64,000 nucleotides of DNA from Dendrophyllia cribrosa (Eukaryota > Cnidaria > Anthozoa > Scleractinia > Dendrophylliidae), in contig JAJLRJ010000005.1 of the NCBI GenBank assembly GCA_024195265.1, positions 35,589,605-35,653,604 of the forward strand. Direction: 5' to 3'. The position numbers and the translations under genes were made by a program. This document shows, piece by piece, positions 54,443 to 62,954 of this stretch. Below the pieces are notes generated by a model that was given only the letters and a program-made list of their open reading frames with translations, ran no database searches and was not told the DNA's origin. Positions within the stretch are counted from its first letter, which is position 1, and every line of letters begins with the position of its first letter.

Positions 54443-54601
54443 ATGGAATCATATTGCGTCAAAGAAAAAAGGTTCACTGGTTGCGTTGAACCATCCGGAT
54501 ATATGACTGCAAAAAATGGGAGAAAGATGTTTTTCTGCCATTGCGCTTCATGCGGAATTAAAAAAACAAGATTCGTGAAACAAGGGAACTCGGGAAACTA
54601 A
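54443..54601 (+). CDS. Small zinc-ribbon protein (DUF5679-like)
   Basis: 52 residues, MESYCVKEKRFTG, then NGRKMFFCHCASCGIKKTRFVK. This is the compact pattern of DUF5679-type zinc ribbons, found in many Polintons and giant viruses. One cysteine of the first knuckle appears replaced (YCVKEK where CxxC is usual), so zinc binding may rely on other residues or be lost. Located two bases after the protease stop. Confidence 0.6.
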   Translation: MESYCVKEKRFTGCVEPSGYMTAKNGRKMFFCHCASCGIKKTRFVKQGNSGN

Positions 54602-54660
54602 GTCTGCCCTCACAAGGTGGGGGCTTTTTCGATATAGCCGACAGTCATTCACTCGGTGAA

Positions 54661-56190
54661 ATGGCATTAAAAGGCGGCGTAAAAGGATTATATAATCTTG
54701 GCCGCATTGGATTATCCAAAGCAGTTAAATCAGATTTTGCCAAACAAAAGATTAAAGGTGCGGTGAATAAATATCTTGATCAAGGATTGGACGCATTTAC
54801 AAGTGACATTTCAAAGAAATTAGATCCCTTATCCGGTCGCGGGATCGATGCCCATGCTTTGATAGGAAAACTTCCCAGACCAAAAGGAGGATTCACTCTC
54901 CCCGGACATAACTTCACAGGTCCATATAACCCATTGGAAAAGCAAGTCAGATTTGACGATACTGGAAAGATTCTGGAAATCTGGCAACAACCAACTGGAA
55001 AAACAGATGCAGTTTCTATGCAACATGATGTGGATTATACAATCTGTGCAAAACAAGCAGATCCACGCAAATGTAAAAACAAAGCAGACAGAAAGATGGT
55101 TGCCGCATTGGATGCTATTCCCTGGGCAGAAAGACAATGGGGACATGCTTTGGCAAGAAACACAATCAACGCAAAACAAAAACTGGGCCTCGGCTTCGCC
55201 TCGACCCGGACTTGGGGCCCCAAAAAACGGGAAAAGATTTTGAGTGAAGGCTGGACTCAAAATCTGGCAAATGAACTTCACCAGCCAATAAGGAGAAGAT
55301 TTCCAAAGAGAAGAGTTATTGCATATGGCGTTGACAACATCTGGGCGGCTGATTTGGTCGAGATGGGGAAATATTCGAGGTGGAACAAAGGAATAAGATA
55401 TCTCCTGATGGTGATCGATGTCTTCTCAAAGTTCGGTTGGATTCGCCCCTTGAAAGACAAGCGAGGACAAACAGTTGCAGATGCTTTCCGATCCATATTT
55501 GCGAAGGCACGAAAACCGAAGATGCTTTGGACAGACAAAGGAAGTGAATTTTTCAATGGAACTATGAAGGATCTCCTGAATAAGAATGGGATAAAATTAT
55601 ATACCACAGAGAACGAAGAAAAGTCATCTGTGGTTGAACGCTGGAACAAGACGATTAAGGAGAAACTCTTCCGGATGTTTTCTGCTAACAATAATACAAT
55701 TTTCTTTGACAAACTGGACAGGTTAGTGAATCAATATAATAACACTTATCATTCAAGCATTAAGATGTCACCCACAGAGGCGAGCAAACAGAAAAATGAA
55801 ACAAAGGTTTTTGCTAATCTTTTCGGCGACATGATTTATGCTAAACACAACCCAGCAAAATTCAAAGTCGGCGACAAAGTCCGAATTTCAAAATACAAAC
55901 GAAAGATATTCGACAAAGGTTTCACCCCGAACTGGACAGAGGAGATATTTGTCGTCGACGAGGTTTTGAACACAAATCCTGTAACGTATAGGTTAGTCGA
56001 TCTGTTGGGAGAAAAAATAACTGGATCATTTTACGAGGCGGAACTCCAAAGGACAACACAAAGCGTGTTTCGCATTGAAAAGGTTATTCGCCGCGACCAG
56101 AAGAAAAAGAAAGCTTTCGTTAAATGGAAAGGATATCCCGATAAATTCAATTCCTGGGTTCCGCTGAGTGATGTGGAAAAGCTATCTTAG
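54661..56190 (+). CDS. PLA2-like domain fused to rve integrase with chromodomain
   Basis: 509 residues in one intact frame. Residues about 70-175 resemble parvovirus-type phospholipase A2: HNFTGPYNPL (calcium loop) and MQHDVDY (H122, D123), then a conserved CxxKAD segment. Residues about 195-420 are a retrovirus-like integrase core: D231 in WAADLVEM, D292 in WTDKGSEF and E326 in KSSVVERWNK (D,D-35-E). The C-terminus (about 460-505) is a chromodomain (VIRRDQKKKKAFVKWKGYPD, NSWVPLSDV). The integrase inserts the linear DNA and makes the 6-bp duplication seen here. The PLA2-like part would suit membrane escape of a virion. The joint region is GC-rich (55185-55220). Nine bases after it, the DNA becomes AT-rich. 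Confidence 0.9.
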   Translation: MALKGGVKGLYNLGRIGLSKAVKSDFAKQKIKGAVNKYLDQGLDAFTSDISKKLDPLSGRGIDAHALIGKLPRPKGGFTLPGHNFTGPYNPLEKQVRFDDTGKILEIWQQPTGKTDAVSMQHDVDYTICAKQADPRKCKNKADRKMVAALDAIPWAERQWGHALARNTINAKQKLGLGFASTRTWGPKKREKILSEGWTQNLANELHQPIRRRFPKRRVIAYGVDNIWAADLVEMGKYSRWNKGIRYLLMVIDVFSKFGWIRPLKDKRGQTVADAFRSIFAKARKPKMLWTDKGSEFFNGTMKDLLNKNGIKLYTTENEEKSSVVERWNKTIKEKLFRMFSANNNTIFFDKLDRLVNQYNNTYHSSIKMSPTEASKQKNETKVFANLFGDMIYAKHNPAKFKVGDKVRISKYKRKIFDKGFTPNWTEEIFVVDEVLNTNPVTYRLVDLLGEKITGSFYEAELQRTTQSVFRIEKVIRRDQKKKKAFVKWKGYPDKFNSWVPLSDVEKLS

Positions 56191-56216
56191 AAAATATGAA
56201 TGTTTTACATTCATAT

Positions 56217-56498
56217 TTATGAAATAACACTTCTTTCCTTCAATTCCTGGTGGATTCCCCAGAGGAAACAACTTTGTTTTTGGAATTCATTTTTGAGATT
56301 CTTGTGTTCCTCTTTGAGTTTGTTGAATGATTCAAAGAGGAGTTCAATTGTGTCTTCCTCTTCTTCATTTTGCTCTGCTTCTTCCATCTCCGAATCAGAA
56401 ACAATGAATTCCTCATCAGATGTTGTTGGGGTTTCATCTTCGCTCCTTTCTTCCTCCTCTGAGCAAGTGAGGCAATCTTCATGGTCACTGGCTTCCAT
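56217..56498 (-). CDS. Acidic 93-residue hypothetical protein
   Basis: Very acidic (SEEEERSEDE, EEAEQNEEEED) with a C-terminal coiled-coil-like tail (FNKLKEEHKNLKNEF). Its start overlaps the end of the VLTF3-like gene at 56485 by 14 bases. I do not recognise the family. Confidence 0.45.
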   Translation of the reverse strand: MEASDHEDCLTCSEEEERSEDETPTTSDEEFIVSDSEMEEAEQNEEEEDTIELLFESFNKLKEEHKNLKNEFQKQSCFLWGIHQELKERSVIS

Positions 56499-57042
56499 TT
56501 TCTTTCCAATTGTTTTTTTTGAAGATGGTTTGGATTATTTTTTCCTGTTCTGCCCTTCTTGATGGAAGAATAAGCAGTTTGAAATCATCTTCATTTGGGT
56601 TGAAACCATTCTTTTTCAGAAGGGAGAAAAGAACTTGATTGAAATTTAGAAACTTTTTTCGCTTGAGATGAAGATCATCATATGTCAGTGAGAAATATTT
56701 AAAATCGTTAATGAGGAACTTTTCCAGATGTTCATAGTCATTTCCATCGTGATTTGTTATGTGATTGAAAATTTCATGATCATTGCCATTAACTTTTTTC
56801 CATTTGGAAGCTTTGACAAACTCCCTGACTTTTTTTCTTGTGATTTCATGGAGAGGAATTTGAGAGAGAATTTTTTCTTGATAAAATTCAAGATCTTTGA
56901 GTGGAATTTGATTCTTCCCCTGATTTTTACGGATAACAACTTTGAAATGTTCAAGTCTGAGATTTTTGTGAGAATGCCATGTTGTTGTATATGTTTCTTG
57001 AATAATTTCAGGAGAATTATTTTCATCTTCAGAATCAGACAT
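56485..57042 (-). CDS. VLTF3-like protein of element B (no zinc ribbon visible)
   Basis: 185 residues. An acidic N-terminus is followed by NLRLEHFKVVIRKNQGKNQIPLKDLEFYQEKI, a mid region with ITRKKVREFVKASKWKKVNG, and KRKKFLNFNQVLFSLLKKNG. It ends with RRAEQEKIIQTIFKKNNW. The HF...Q-K-IP...ITxxxVRxxLK...NFxxYxxVLxxLLxxxG...W order follows the helical core of poxvirus late transcription factor VLTF3 proteins. The cysteine ribbon normally before this core is absent, so the function may differ. Inference from motif order only. It lies in a three-gene minus cluster next to the right TIR. Confidence 0.45.
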   Translation of the reverse strand: MSDSEDENNSPEIIQETYTTTWHSHKNLRLEHFKVVIRKNQGKNQIPLKDLEFYQEKILSQIPLHEITRKKVREFVKASKWKKVNGNDHEIFNHITNHDGNDYEHLEKFLINDFKYFSLTYDDLHLKRKKFLNFNQVLFSLLKKNGFNPNEDDFKLLILPSRRAEQEKIIQTIFKKNNWKENGSQ

Positions 57043-57077
57043 TTTCTTTCTGGGAGAGACTTTTTTCTGGAGAAGAT

Positions 57078-57701
57078 TCAGTTGATTTTTGATCTCAAAT
57101 CTGATTTCTCATTCTTAGTGTTTGTGGCATCTTCTTCTTCTTCTTCCTCAACGTCAGATTCAGATTCAGAATCCAAACTCGGGTACTTTTCTTTTAATTG
57201 CTCGATTGGTAGCGTCATAAATTCATTAAAACATTTTTTAGCTGCCTCATATCGTTGTTGTTCAAACTCAACGCGTTCTGCTGTCAGTAGTGGAAAGAAA
57301 AATGGAAATTCTACTCCACATACTGGAAGAAAGGAGAGACTTTTCATCCCTTTTCCACTCTCATATCTTTTACGGCGTTGCAGCTCTTGCCGTCTTTTAG
57401 CTGTTTCTTTTTGTTCAAAAGATTCACGTTTGGCTGCAAGAATGGCCCCACTAACGTTTCGATTTTCCCACTCAAACTCCTCTCGCAGTTGGAAGTGATA
57501 ACGAGCAATATAATCACGTCTGGAAATTTCTCTTTGTAAAGCGTGGTATCTTCCCCAGTATTCGGAGAAATTCTTGTTTCTAATTATTTTTAATTCCTTG
57601 AAACCTTGTTCTTGGAAGTTTTTCAATGATTTCTCATGGTCTGTAAGTCGGATAAGCTTATCTTTCAAGATAGCTATCTGCTTACTTATTGTCAGTTTCA
57701 T
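57078..57701 (-). CDS. Coiled-coil hypothetical protein, 207 residues
   Basis: Long charged helices (ISKQIAILKDKLIRLTDHEK, AKRRQELQRRKRYESGKG) and a strongly acidic tail (SESESDVEEEEEEDA). First gene of the cluster reading leftwards from the right TIR, 76 bp from it. I do not recognise the family. Confidence 0.5.
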   Translation of the reverse strand: MKLTISKQIAILKDKLIRLTDHEKSLKNFQEQGFKELKIIRNKNFSEYWGRYHALQREISRRDYIARYHFQLREEFEWENRNVSGAILAAKRESFEQKETAKRRQELQRRKRYESGKGMKSLSFLPVCGVEFPFFFPLLTAERVEFEQQRYEAAKKCFNEFMTLPIEQLKEKYPSLDSESESDVEEEEEEDATNTKNEKSDLRSKIN

Positions 57702-57776
57702 TTTAAATGGGAATAAAAAAAGAAATCCATTTTGTCAAATGGAATTTTCGCCAGGTTGCAGTTTGACTTCCTAAAA

Positions 57777-58146
57777 AGTAGTTGAATAAACGCGGGTCCC
57801 GGTGGGGATCCGAAGGCCCCCTAATCCGAACGTTTCGGAAATTATACGAACTTGTTTGAATAGTGGGGATGTACTAATTGGGGGATATGACAGATCGTTT
57901 TAGAAGTCAAAGCGTAATATGTTTCTGATGAATTTAAACAAAATGTTGCATTTTATGAAATGTGCGAAAATGTGGGAGAAGATGAGAGACAGGTGTGTAA
58001 CATGTGGCTTTTGACTTCTTGGTGATTTGAGCATAATGATACCAATCGGAACATTTGTTTGACTATGCGGGGAAAGTGCGAATAATTTTTACGTTAGAAA
58101 TTAGGGGGGCCGAGGATGCACCGGGACCCGCGTTTATTCAACTACT
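57777..58146. repeat. Right terminal inverted repeat of element B
   Basis: 370 bp, reverse complement of 39023-39392 with two mismatches noted by eye (in the outer half). Ends CGTTTATTCAACTACT directly before the second ATGGAC. Confidence 0.95.
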
Positions 58147-58745
58147 ATGGACCCACGAAAGCTGCCCTTCAATGCCCTAATTATTGGGCCGACTAATTCT
58201 GGCAAAACACAGTATCTCATAAACCTTCTCCGTGGTCCCTTCAGGGGCAAGTTTGACTATATCGTTCTTCTATGCCCAACCTTTGTCCACAACAAGACCT
58301 ACGATGGTTTCGTGGATAATGAATCCCGCATTTTCGTGATAGACTGCCAGCAGCATGAGATTGAACACTGGTTAACTCTATCAAGTTTCTTTTTCGAAGG
58401 AACTAACACGCTCATCATTCTCGATGATTGCGCCGCTTCGAAAGCCGTGAAAGGCCGCAAGGCCAACTTGTCTCCCTCGGCTTCAGCGCGCGTCACAGTG
58501 GCATCTCCGTGTGGGTGCTAACCCAACAGGTAACCAGCATTGCGAAACCCTTTAGGGAAAACGTTGCCGCAATCGTGCTTTTTTACACCCCATCGGGTAA
58601 AACAACGAAGGCTATCTTCGATGACTATGCCGGCGAGCTCTCACACGAGGAGTACAAAGAGCTTATTGCGCGTGTTAAGGGGCGCAAGTTTTCCCACCTA
58701 GTTTTCTCTCTGCGGCATTCATATGGGATCGAAGTGAAAATATAA
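58147..58745 (+). pseudogene. DNA-packaging ATPase of element A, frameshifted
   Basis: Starts MDPRKLPFNALI with Walker A GPTNSGKT at residues 14-21 and Walker B TLIILDDC near residue 96. The first frame ends at 58521 in unrelated residues. The rest of the ATPase (SVWVLTQQVTSIAKPFRENV, LIARVKGRKFSHLVFSLR) is in another frame to 58745, so a frameshift lies near 58440-58480. The ATG and second codon come from the 6-bp duplication made by element B, so the reading frame start survived the insertion although the promoter was moved 19 kb away. Confidence 0.85.
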
Positions 58746-58754
58746 ACACACACT

Positions 58755-58765
58755 TATATATACAC
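58755..58765 (+). promoter_or_regulatory. TATATATACAC motif
   Basis: Located 14 bases before the ATG of the 79-residue gene at 58780. Confidence 0.6.
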
Positions 58766-58779
58766 ATACTCTCTGAGCC

Positions 58780-59019
58780 ATGAACGCCCCCACCAAGCTT
58801 CACAAGCTAACAGCCTTCTACCAGCTTTTGATTAAATTACAGGACAAGACAGACGAAATGCAATTCAAAATTATCAAAGCCGCCGGTGAGGATGATCTGC
58901 GCCAGATGCTTCTTAGCCGCTACCCTTTGAAACTCGTAGAGATGCCAGGCACCATGGCCGCCCTTATTTTAGAGGTTGAAAGGCTTTTGCCTGACATCAA
59001 GAAAATAATTGAAATTTAA
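58780..59019 (+). CDS. Hypothetical 79-residue protein of element A
   Basis: Intact small frame starting MNAPTKLHKLTAFYQLLIKL, predicted helical. Preceded by a TATATATACAC motif and followed 17 bp later by the next gene with its own motif. Function unknown. Confidence 0.55.
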   Translation: MNAPTKLHKLTAFYQLLIKLQDKTDEMQFKIIKAAGEDDLRQMLLSRYPLKLVEMPGTMAALILEVERLLPDIKKIIEI

Positions 59020-59026
59020 AAACACA

Positions 59027-59035
59027 TATATACAC
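59027..59035 (+). promoter_or_regulatory. TATATACAC motif
   Basis: Ends one base before ATG 59037. Confidence 0.65.
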
Positions 59036-60136
59036 GATGGCACACGCAAACCCTGATGAGGCCGTAATGAATGAAATCATGCAGATGCTGGAGTCATCTC
59101 CAGATAGCTCCGTACCAACAGACTCACCCATCCGTCTGCTAGAGGGGGACCTCATTCCTGCTCAACGCGAGAAGCTGGCAATTCTGGTCTCGACTGGCAA
59201 ATCAAAAGAAGCCATCGGTGCCCAGCTCACACACGAGCAGATGAAACGCCTTTCGGATAAGGAAGTTGAAAAATTTTACAAAAGGTATGAAGCCTACGTC
59301 GGCAACAAGACGACCGAGTCTCTGATTGACAGCGTTTTAATGCTTGTAACCAAAGGCGCTGGCATGGTTGTTTCGATTGACGATGTGAAAGAGTTGCAGA
59401 AAGAACTAAAAAATGACTACATGATCAATCATGAATTGTCATCTCTTGCTGGTGGTCTTGCACTGCGATGCGGTAAATTCTTGGCATTGGCAAATGCTGC
59501 TTTGATCACTACAAAACACATCGACTTCAAAAAGGAGCCCGAAGATCCAACACCTTCCAGGCCTCTCACAAGGGACAGTGAAGGTTACCCACTAGACACT
59601 AAGGTGCAGGATTGCGGTTTATCAAAATATCGTGATAGAATATTATTAGTTTGATAATTGATATTTTGATATCTCAGTGATATTTGGGTGATAACAGAAT
59701 GATAAAAGCCAAAAATAATTTTCCATTTTAAATATCAAAAATATCATTATCATATCGTATTTACATGATAGTTGCTAGAAGAATTTTCGCTATCAAATTT
59801 TCTAATTATCATTATCAAGGTATCACTATCAAGTTAGAATCATATCATGTATCACTATCATTCTCAAATCTCACTCAAGTGATTTCACCATTTTACCAAG
59901 CATAACAGACACAATGATATTGTGATATATCATGATAATATCAAAATTGTCCACCTATCTAGGAGCATAGAAAGTTTTCTTGAAATAAAGCAAGTTATCA
60001 TATCATGTATCACTATCACTCTCAAATCTCACTCTAGTGATTTAAGAAAGAAGACAAGACACAGTGATAGTTTGATATATCATGATAAGATCAATTCGTC
60101 CATGTATTTACAGAAGTACATTGCCTTTTTCTTTTC

Positions 60137-60562
60137 TCATAATACTTTTACATTAACTCGGCTTTTGCGCCTTTTTAGTTCACTTTCCAGATCTGTGTTA
60201 AATCTGTTATTAACAAACCAAAAAAGAATATTCCGTTTGTATTGAGTCATTTTGCGTGTAACTTCGAAGTACTGGTTGAGACGACGAAATCCCTGTTCGC
60301 AGGATTCAGTGTTGGCCACGCCTTTGATGGTAGAAAACTGGGGAAGGTGCGGGTGAAATTCACATTTGGGATTGTCCGGGGGCATACAAACAGCTTCCGT
60401 ATGTTTCGAAACATGAAAAATGTCAACTAAAAATTTGACGTGTTCAAGAAGAAGTATCGCGCCTGAACTGCCGTTTTTCGCCTGATTTCTTAGGTACGGC
60501 ACTAGCCCACATGCCCTGTCGTAACCGAGGTACTTTAATCTCGTAATATCACCTACGTACAT
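60137..60562 (-). pseudogene. KDZ-like transposase, C-terminal fragment
   Basis: 141 residues with [15 protein letters not shown], then [16 protein letters not shown] and the following [17 protein letters not shown]. The D-x-FH-xxx-H...C and NTE-x-CEQ blocks are of the type in Kyakuja-Dileera-Zisupton transposases, where the Glu is catalytic. The N-terminal catalytic part is missing, so this copy is nonautonomous. Confidence 0.65.
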
Positions 60563-61007
60563 CTCCAGAAAACTATGACCATGTTTGTCAGTAGATAACA
60601 GTACATAAACTGGAGTGATAAGTTATTCTGTATAATATAAAGAATCAGAGAAGCATTATTTGCAAGACTTGGGCCCAAAATACAATGCAATAAAAAGGAG
60701 TATTAGAAGGAAATTTTTCTTTTTGGAAACCCATGTTGCAAAGCACGTATTAGCAAGTATCAAGCGTTGAAAGTTTATCATGTTGTTTTCAAGTTTGCTT
60801 TAATAAAGGAACAGACAAAACACAAAAGAAAAGACAAAGTAAAGTAAAGTAGAACGCATGTTTCCAAAAAAAGCGCAGAAATTAAACAAGAAAACAGTAC
60901 AGTGTAAAAGTAATTGAAAGAAAAAAGAAGGCTAGCTACTATTAAGGAATAAAAGACACAAATTATAGTCACAGAGTATTGTCTATTGCACTTGGCGGGG
61001 GCAGATG

Positions 61008-61083
61008 TAAGGGTTAGGGTTACTTTACGGTGTTAGGGTTAGGGTTAGGGTTAGGGTTGTGTTTAGGGTTAGGGTTAGGGTTT
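61008..61083. repeat. Interstitial telomere-type TTAGGG repeat
   Basis: About nine TTAGGG units, some degenerate, inside the KDZ element. TTAGGG is the usual animal telomere unit, cnidarians included. Confidence 0.85.
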
Positions 61084-61786
61084 AGAGTCGAGGGGAACAG
61101 AAGTATTCTGATAATATCATGATTTTTCACTCTATCACTGGGAGAAGAAGGAATTCGACTTAATTAAATATTCTGATAATATCATGATTTATCACTTTAT
61201 CACTGGAAGAAGAACAAATTCTACTTAATTAAATATTCTGATAATATCATGATTTATCACTCTATCACTGGTAGCAGAAGTAAAGTTGCCTCATTAAATA
61301 TTCTGATAATATCATGATTTATCACTATCACTGGTAGTATAGACGTTAAAGTTCCTTCATTAAATATTCTGATAATATCATGATAAATCACTGTATCACT
61401 GGGAGGAGAACAAATTCTACTTAATTAAATATTCTGATAATATCATGATAAATCACTGTATCACTGGGAGGAGAACAAATTCTACTTAACTAAATATTCT
61501 GATAATATCATGATAACATATCTTTATATGAGAAAAACCCATTGCGGAATATCAAAAAATCAACCCCTTATATCACCAAAGATATATCATGATAATAGCA
61601 ATATTTTTAAGAAGAGATGTATTAGAAAAAATATGATATATCATAACTGATTATTAGTCCTGATATAATGATAATACGCAATACTGCACCTCTCTCCCAC
61701 TAGAGGGCTTTGATGAAGTTGAAAATTAACCTGACAGGAACCACGAAGGAACCACGAAGGAACCAGATAAATTATTTTCAAAACTT

Positions 61787-61797
61787 TATATATACAC
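61787..61797 (+). promoter_or_regulatory. TATATATACAC motif
   Basis: Ends one base before ATG 61799. Confidence 0.65.
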
Positions 61798-61798
61798 G

Positions 61799-62237
61799 AT
61801 GGAGGCACAGGCTGAGCAACCGTTGCCGACGATACTTGAAGAAACAACGACAACCAACACGCACGTTACCTCTGATACCCCAAAGACTGCTCCAGCAAAA
61901 AGCCCTGGTCGTGTTGCTTCTGGCAAAAGGCTAGCAGAGCGTAATCGTCTGGCAAGAGAGGCAAAAAAAACAGGCTTCTAAAACGGCAAAGAGCCCCACA
62001 CCAAGCAAGGCTACAAACACATCCACTGACAGCGACAACACAGAGAGCAGCAACAACTCTGTCTTCTACATTCTAACAGCTGCCGGCGTGATTGTATCCG
62101 CTTTGGGTGTGTATTACCAACGTGAAGCCATTATGAAAACACTTAGGCCCACTGCTCCGGCAGCAGAGGTGAATGAGGCTCAAACTCCTCCACCCACACA
62201 GAGACCACCGAGTCGAAGAATTCATGAGATGCAATAA
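61799..62237 (+). pseudogene. Single-pass membrane protein of element A, frameshifted in an A-run
   Basis: The N-terminal half (to 61981) is Thr/Pro-rich then basic, GRVASGKRLAERNRLAREAK. The frame breaks at a run of eight A residues near 61962-61969. In the next frame it continues with a Ser/Thr linker, one hydrophobic helix (VFYILTAAGVIVSALGVYY) and a Pro-rich tail to TAA 62235-62237. Likely a membrane or virion protein. I know no function. Confidence 0.65.
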
Positions 62238-62251
62238 AAAAATAAAAATCT

Positions 62252-62262
62252 TATATATACAC
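62252..62262 (+). promoter_or_regulatory. TATATATACAC motif
   Basis: Ends one base before ATG 62264. Confidence 0.65.
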
Positions 62263-62263
62263 C

Positions 62264-62485
62264 ATGTCTGACAACAAGCTCGTGAAGTCTGTTACTGATG
62301 CCGCAACAATCACTGGCCTTGTAGCTGGTATTGGGTGGATCGCTAAAAAAGTCGTTAAAGAGCCATTCACATCTGACCCCAGCTTTAATGTGATGAACTA
62401 CGTGAAGTTCACAGCTGTCATGGCTGGAAGCATCGCGCTAAAGAAATACCTCGAGGATCAGAAAATCCTCCCAGCCAACATGTAA
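62264..62485 (+). CDS. Small hydrophobic protein of element A
   Basis: 73 residues with two hydrophobic stretches (TITGLVAGIGWIAKK, FTAVMAGSIALKKYL). Intact. It may be a virion membrane-interacting protein. Sits between two other membrane-protein genes, each with its own TATATA motif. Confidence 0.6.
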   Translation: MSDNKLVKSVTDAATITGLVAGIGWIAKKVVKEPFTSDPSFNVMNYVKFTAVMAGSIALKKYLEDQKILPANM

Positions 62486-62496
62486 AAATAATACAA

Positions 62497-62505
62497 TATA
62501 TACAC
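62497..62505 (+). promoter_or_regulatory. TATATACAC motif
   Basis: Ends one base before ATG 62507. Confidence 0.65.
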
Positions 62506-62506
62506 A

Positions 62507-62925
62507 ATGGCCTCAATCGCTATAATGGTTGGTGGAGCAATTCTCAATGCAGCCGCTTTCACTGGCGGTAATTATTTGGCAAAATATTTATCCGGCGACA
62601 ACGGTCAAGCCGCACTGGAAGAGAAGACCAGATACGATAAGGCCTTAGAGGCGTACAATGCAGCTTATGCCAAATATGAGAAGGACCGCACAAAGCTCCT
62701 CGACTGGATTGCAACCAATGATCGGATTAAATCCAGATCGGATTAAAGACCGACCAAGCTCTGGTTCTCTACAACCAAACCCATCGGGACCAACAAAAAG
62801 AACCTCCAAAAGAGCCCGAGTTCTCTGACTTCTATAAACCCGGCCAACAGCAGAAGCAAGGCGAGCTCTTATTTATCGGAACTGGCATGCTTGCCCTTGG
62901 GTATGCAGCTTTTCGATTTCTTTAA
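62507..62925 (+). pseudogene. Two-TM membrane protein of element A, broken by a short duplication
   Basis: The N-terminus has a hydrophobic segment (IAIMVGGAILNAAAF) and a charged helical middle. The sequence GATCGGATTAAA occurs twice at 62718-62746 and creates a stop at 62746. The next frame then continues through a Gln/Pro-rich stretch and a second hydrophobic segment (LLFIGTGMLALGYAAFRF) to 62925. Function unknown. Confidence 0.6.
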
Positions 62926-62954
62926 AACCTCATATATATGTATATGGATGCACG

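Larger units (their letters stand above)
39023..58146. mobile_element. Element B: Polinton/Maverick, 19,124 bp, complete with TIRs and 6-bp TSD
   Basis: 370-bp terminal inverted repeats (39023-39392 and 57777-58146) start AGTAGTTGAATAAACG and end with the complement. I count two mismatches between them. The 6-bp target duplication ATGGAC is at 39017-39022 and 58147-58152, the expected length for Polintons. Inside are protein-primed polymerase B, capsid, penton-like, ATPase, fiber-like, core, protease, zinc-ribbon, PLA2-integrase and VLTF3-like genes. Most frames are intact, so the insertion is young compared with its decayed host element A. Confidence 0.95.
59597..61695. mobile_element. KDZ/Zisupton-type DNA transposon remnant with 9-bp TSD
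   Basis: A 2.1-kb insertion. The ends share AGGTGCAG.ATTGCG in inverted orientation (59602-59616 and complement at 61674-61690). The flanks carry CCCACTAGA at 59588-59596 and 61696-61704. Subterminal repeats rich in GATAATATCATGATTTATCA fill 61105-61515, and related AT-rich repeats fill 59630-60100. It carries a fragment of a KDZ-like transposase on the minus strand. Confidence 0.75.
59037..61729 (+). pseudogene. Hypothetical virion protein gene of element A, split by the KDZ element
   Basis: The first 187 codons (59037-59596) are intact: MAHANPDEAVMNEIMQML, a helical body, then VLMLVTKGAGMVVSIDDV and GGLALRCGKFLALANAAL. The frame is cut by a transposon at 59597. After the second CCCACTAGA (61696-61704) it resumes in phase and stops at 61727-61729, so only the last few codons were separated. 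Residues encoded by transposon sequence at 59597-59654 are not native. Function unknown. Confidence 0.7.

Noticed and set aside
39023..58146. Idea that the two 370-bp repeats are independent MITE insertions flanking unrelated genes
   Set aside because: The 6-bp duplication occurs only at the outer edges. The inner edges have no matching flanks, and the genes inside form a full Polinton set.
61105..61515. Regularly spaced repeats, considered as a CRISPR-like array
   Set aside because: Eukaryotic context. The units of about 80-90 bp have similar, not unique, spacers and fit subterminal repeats of the KDZ element.
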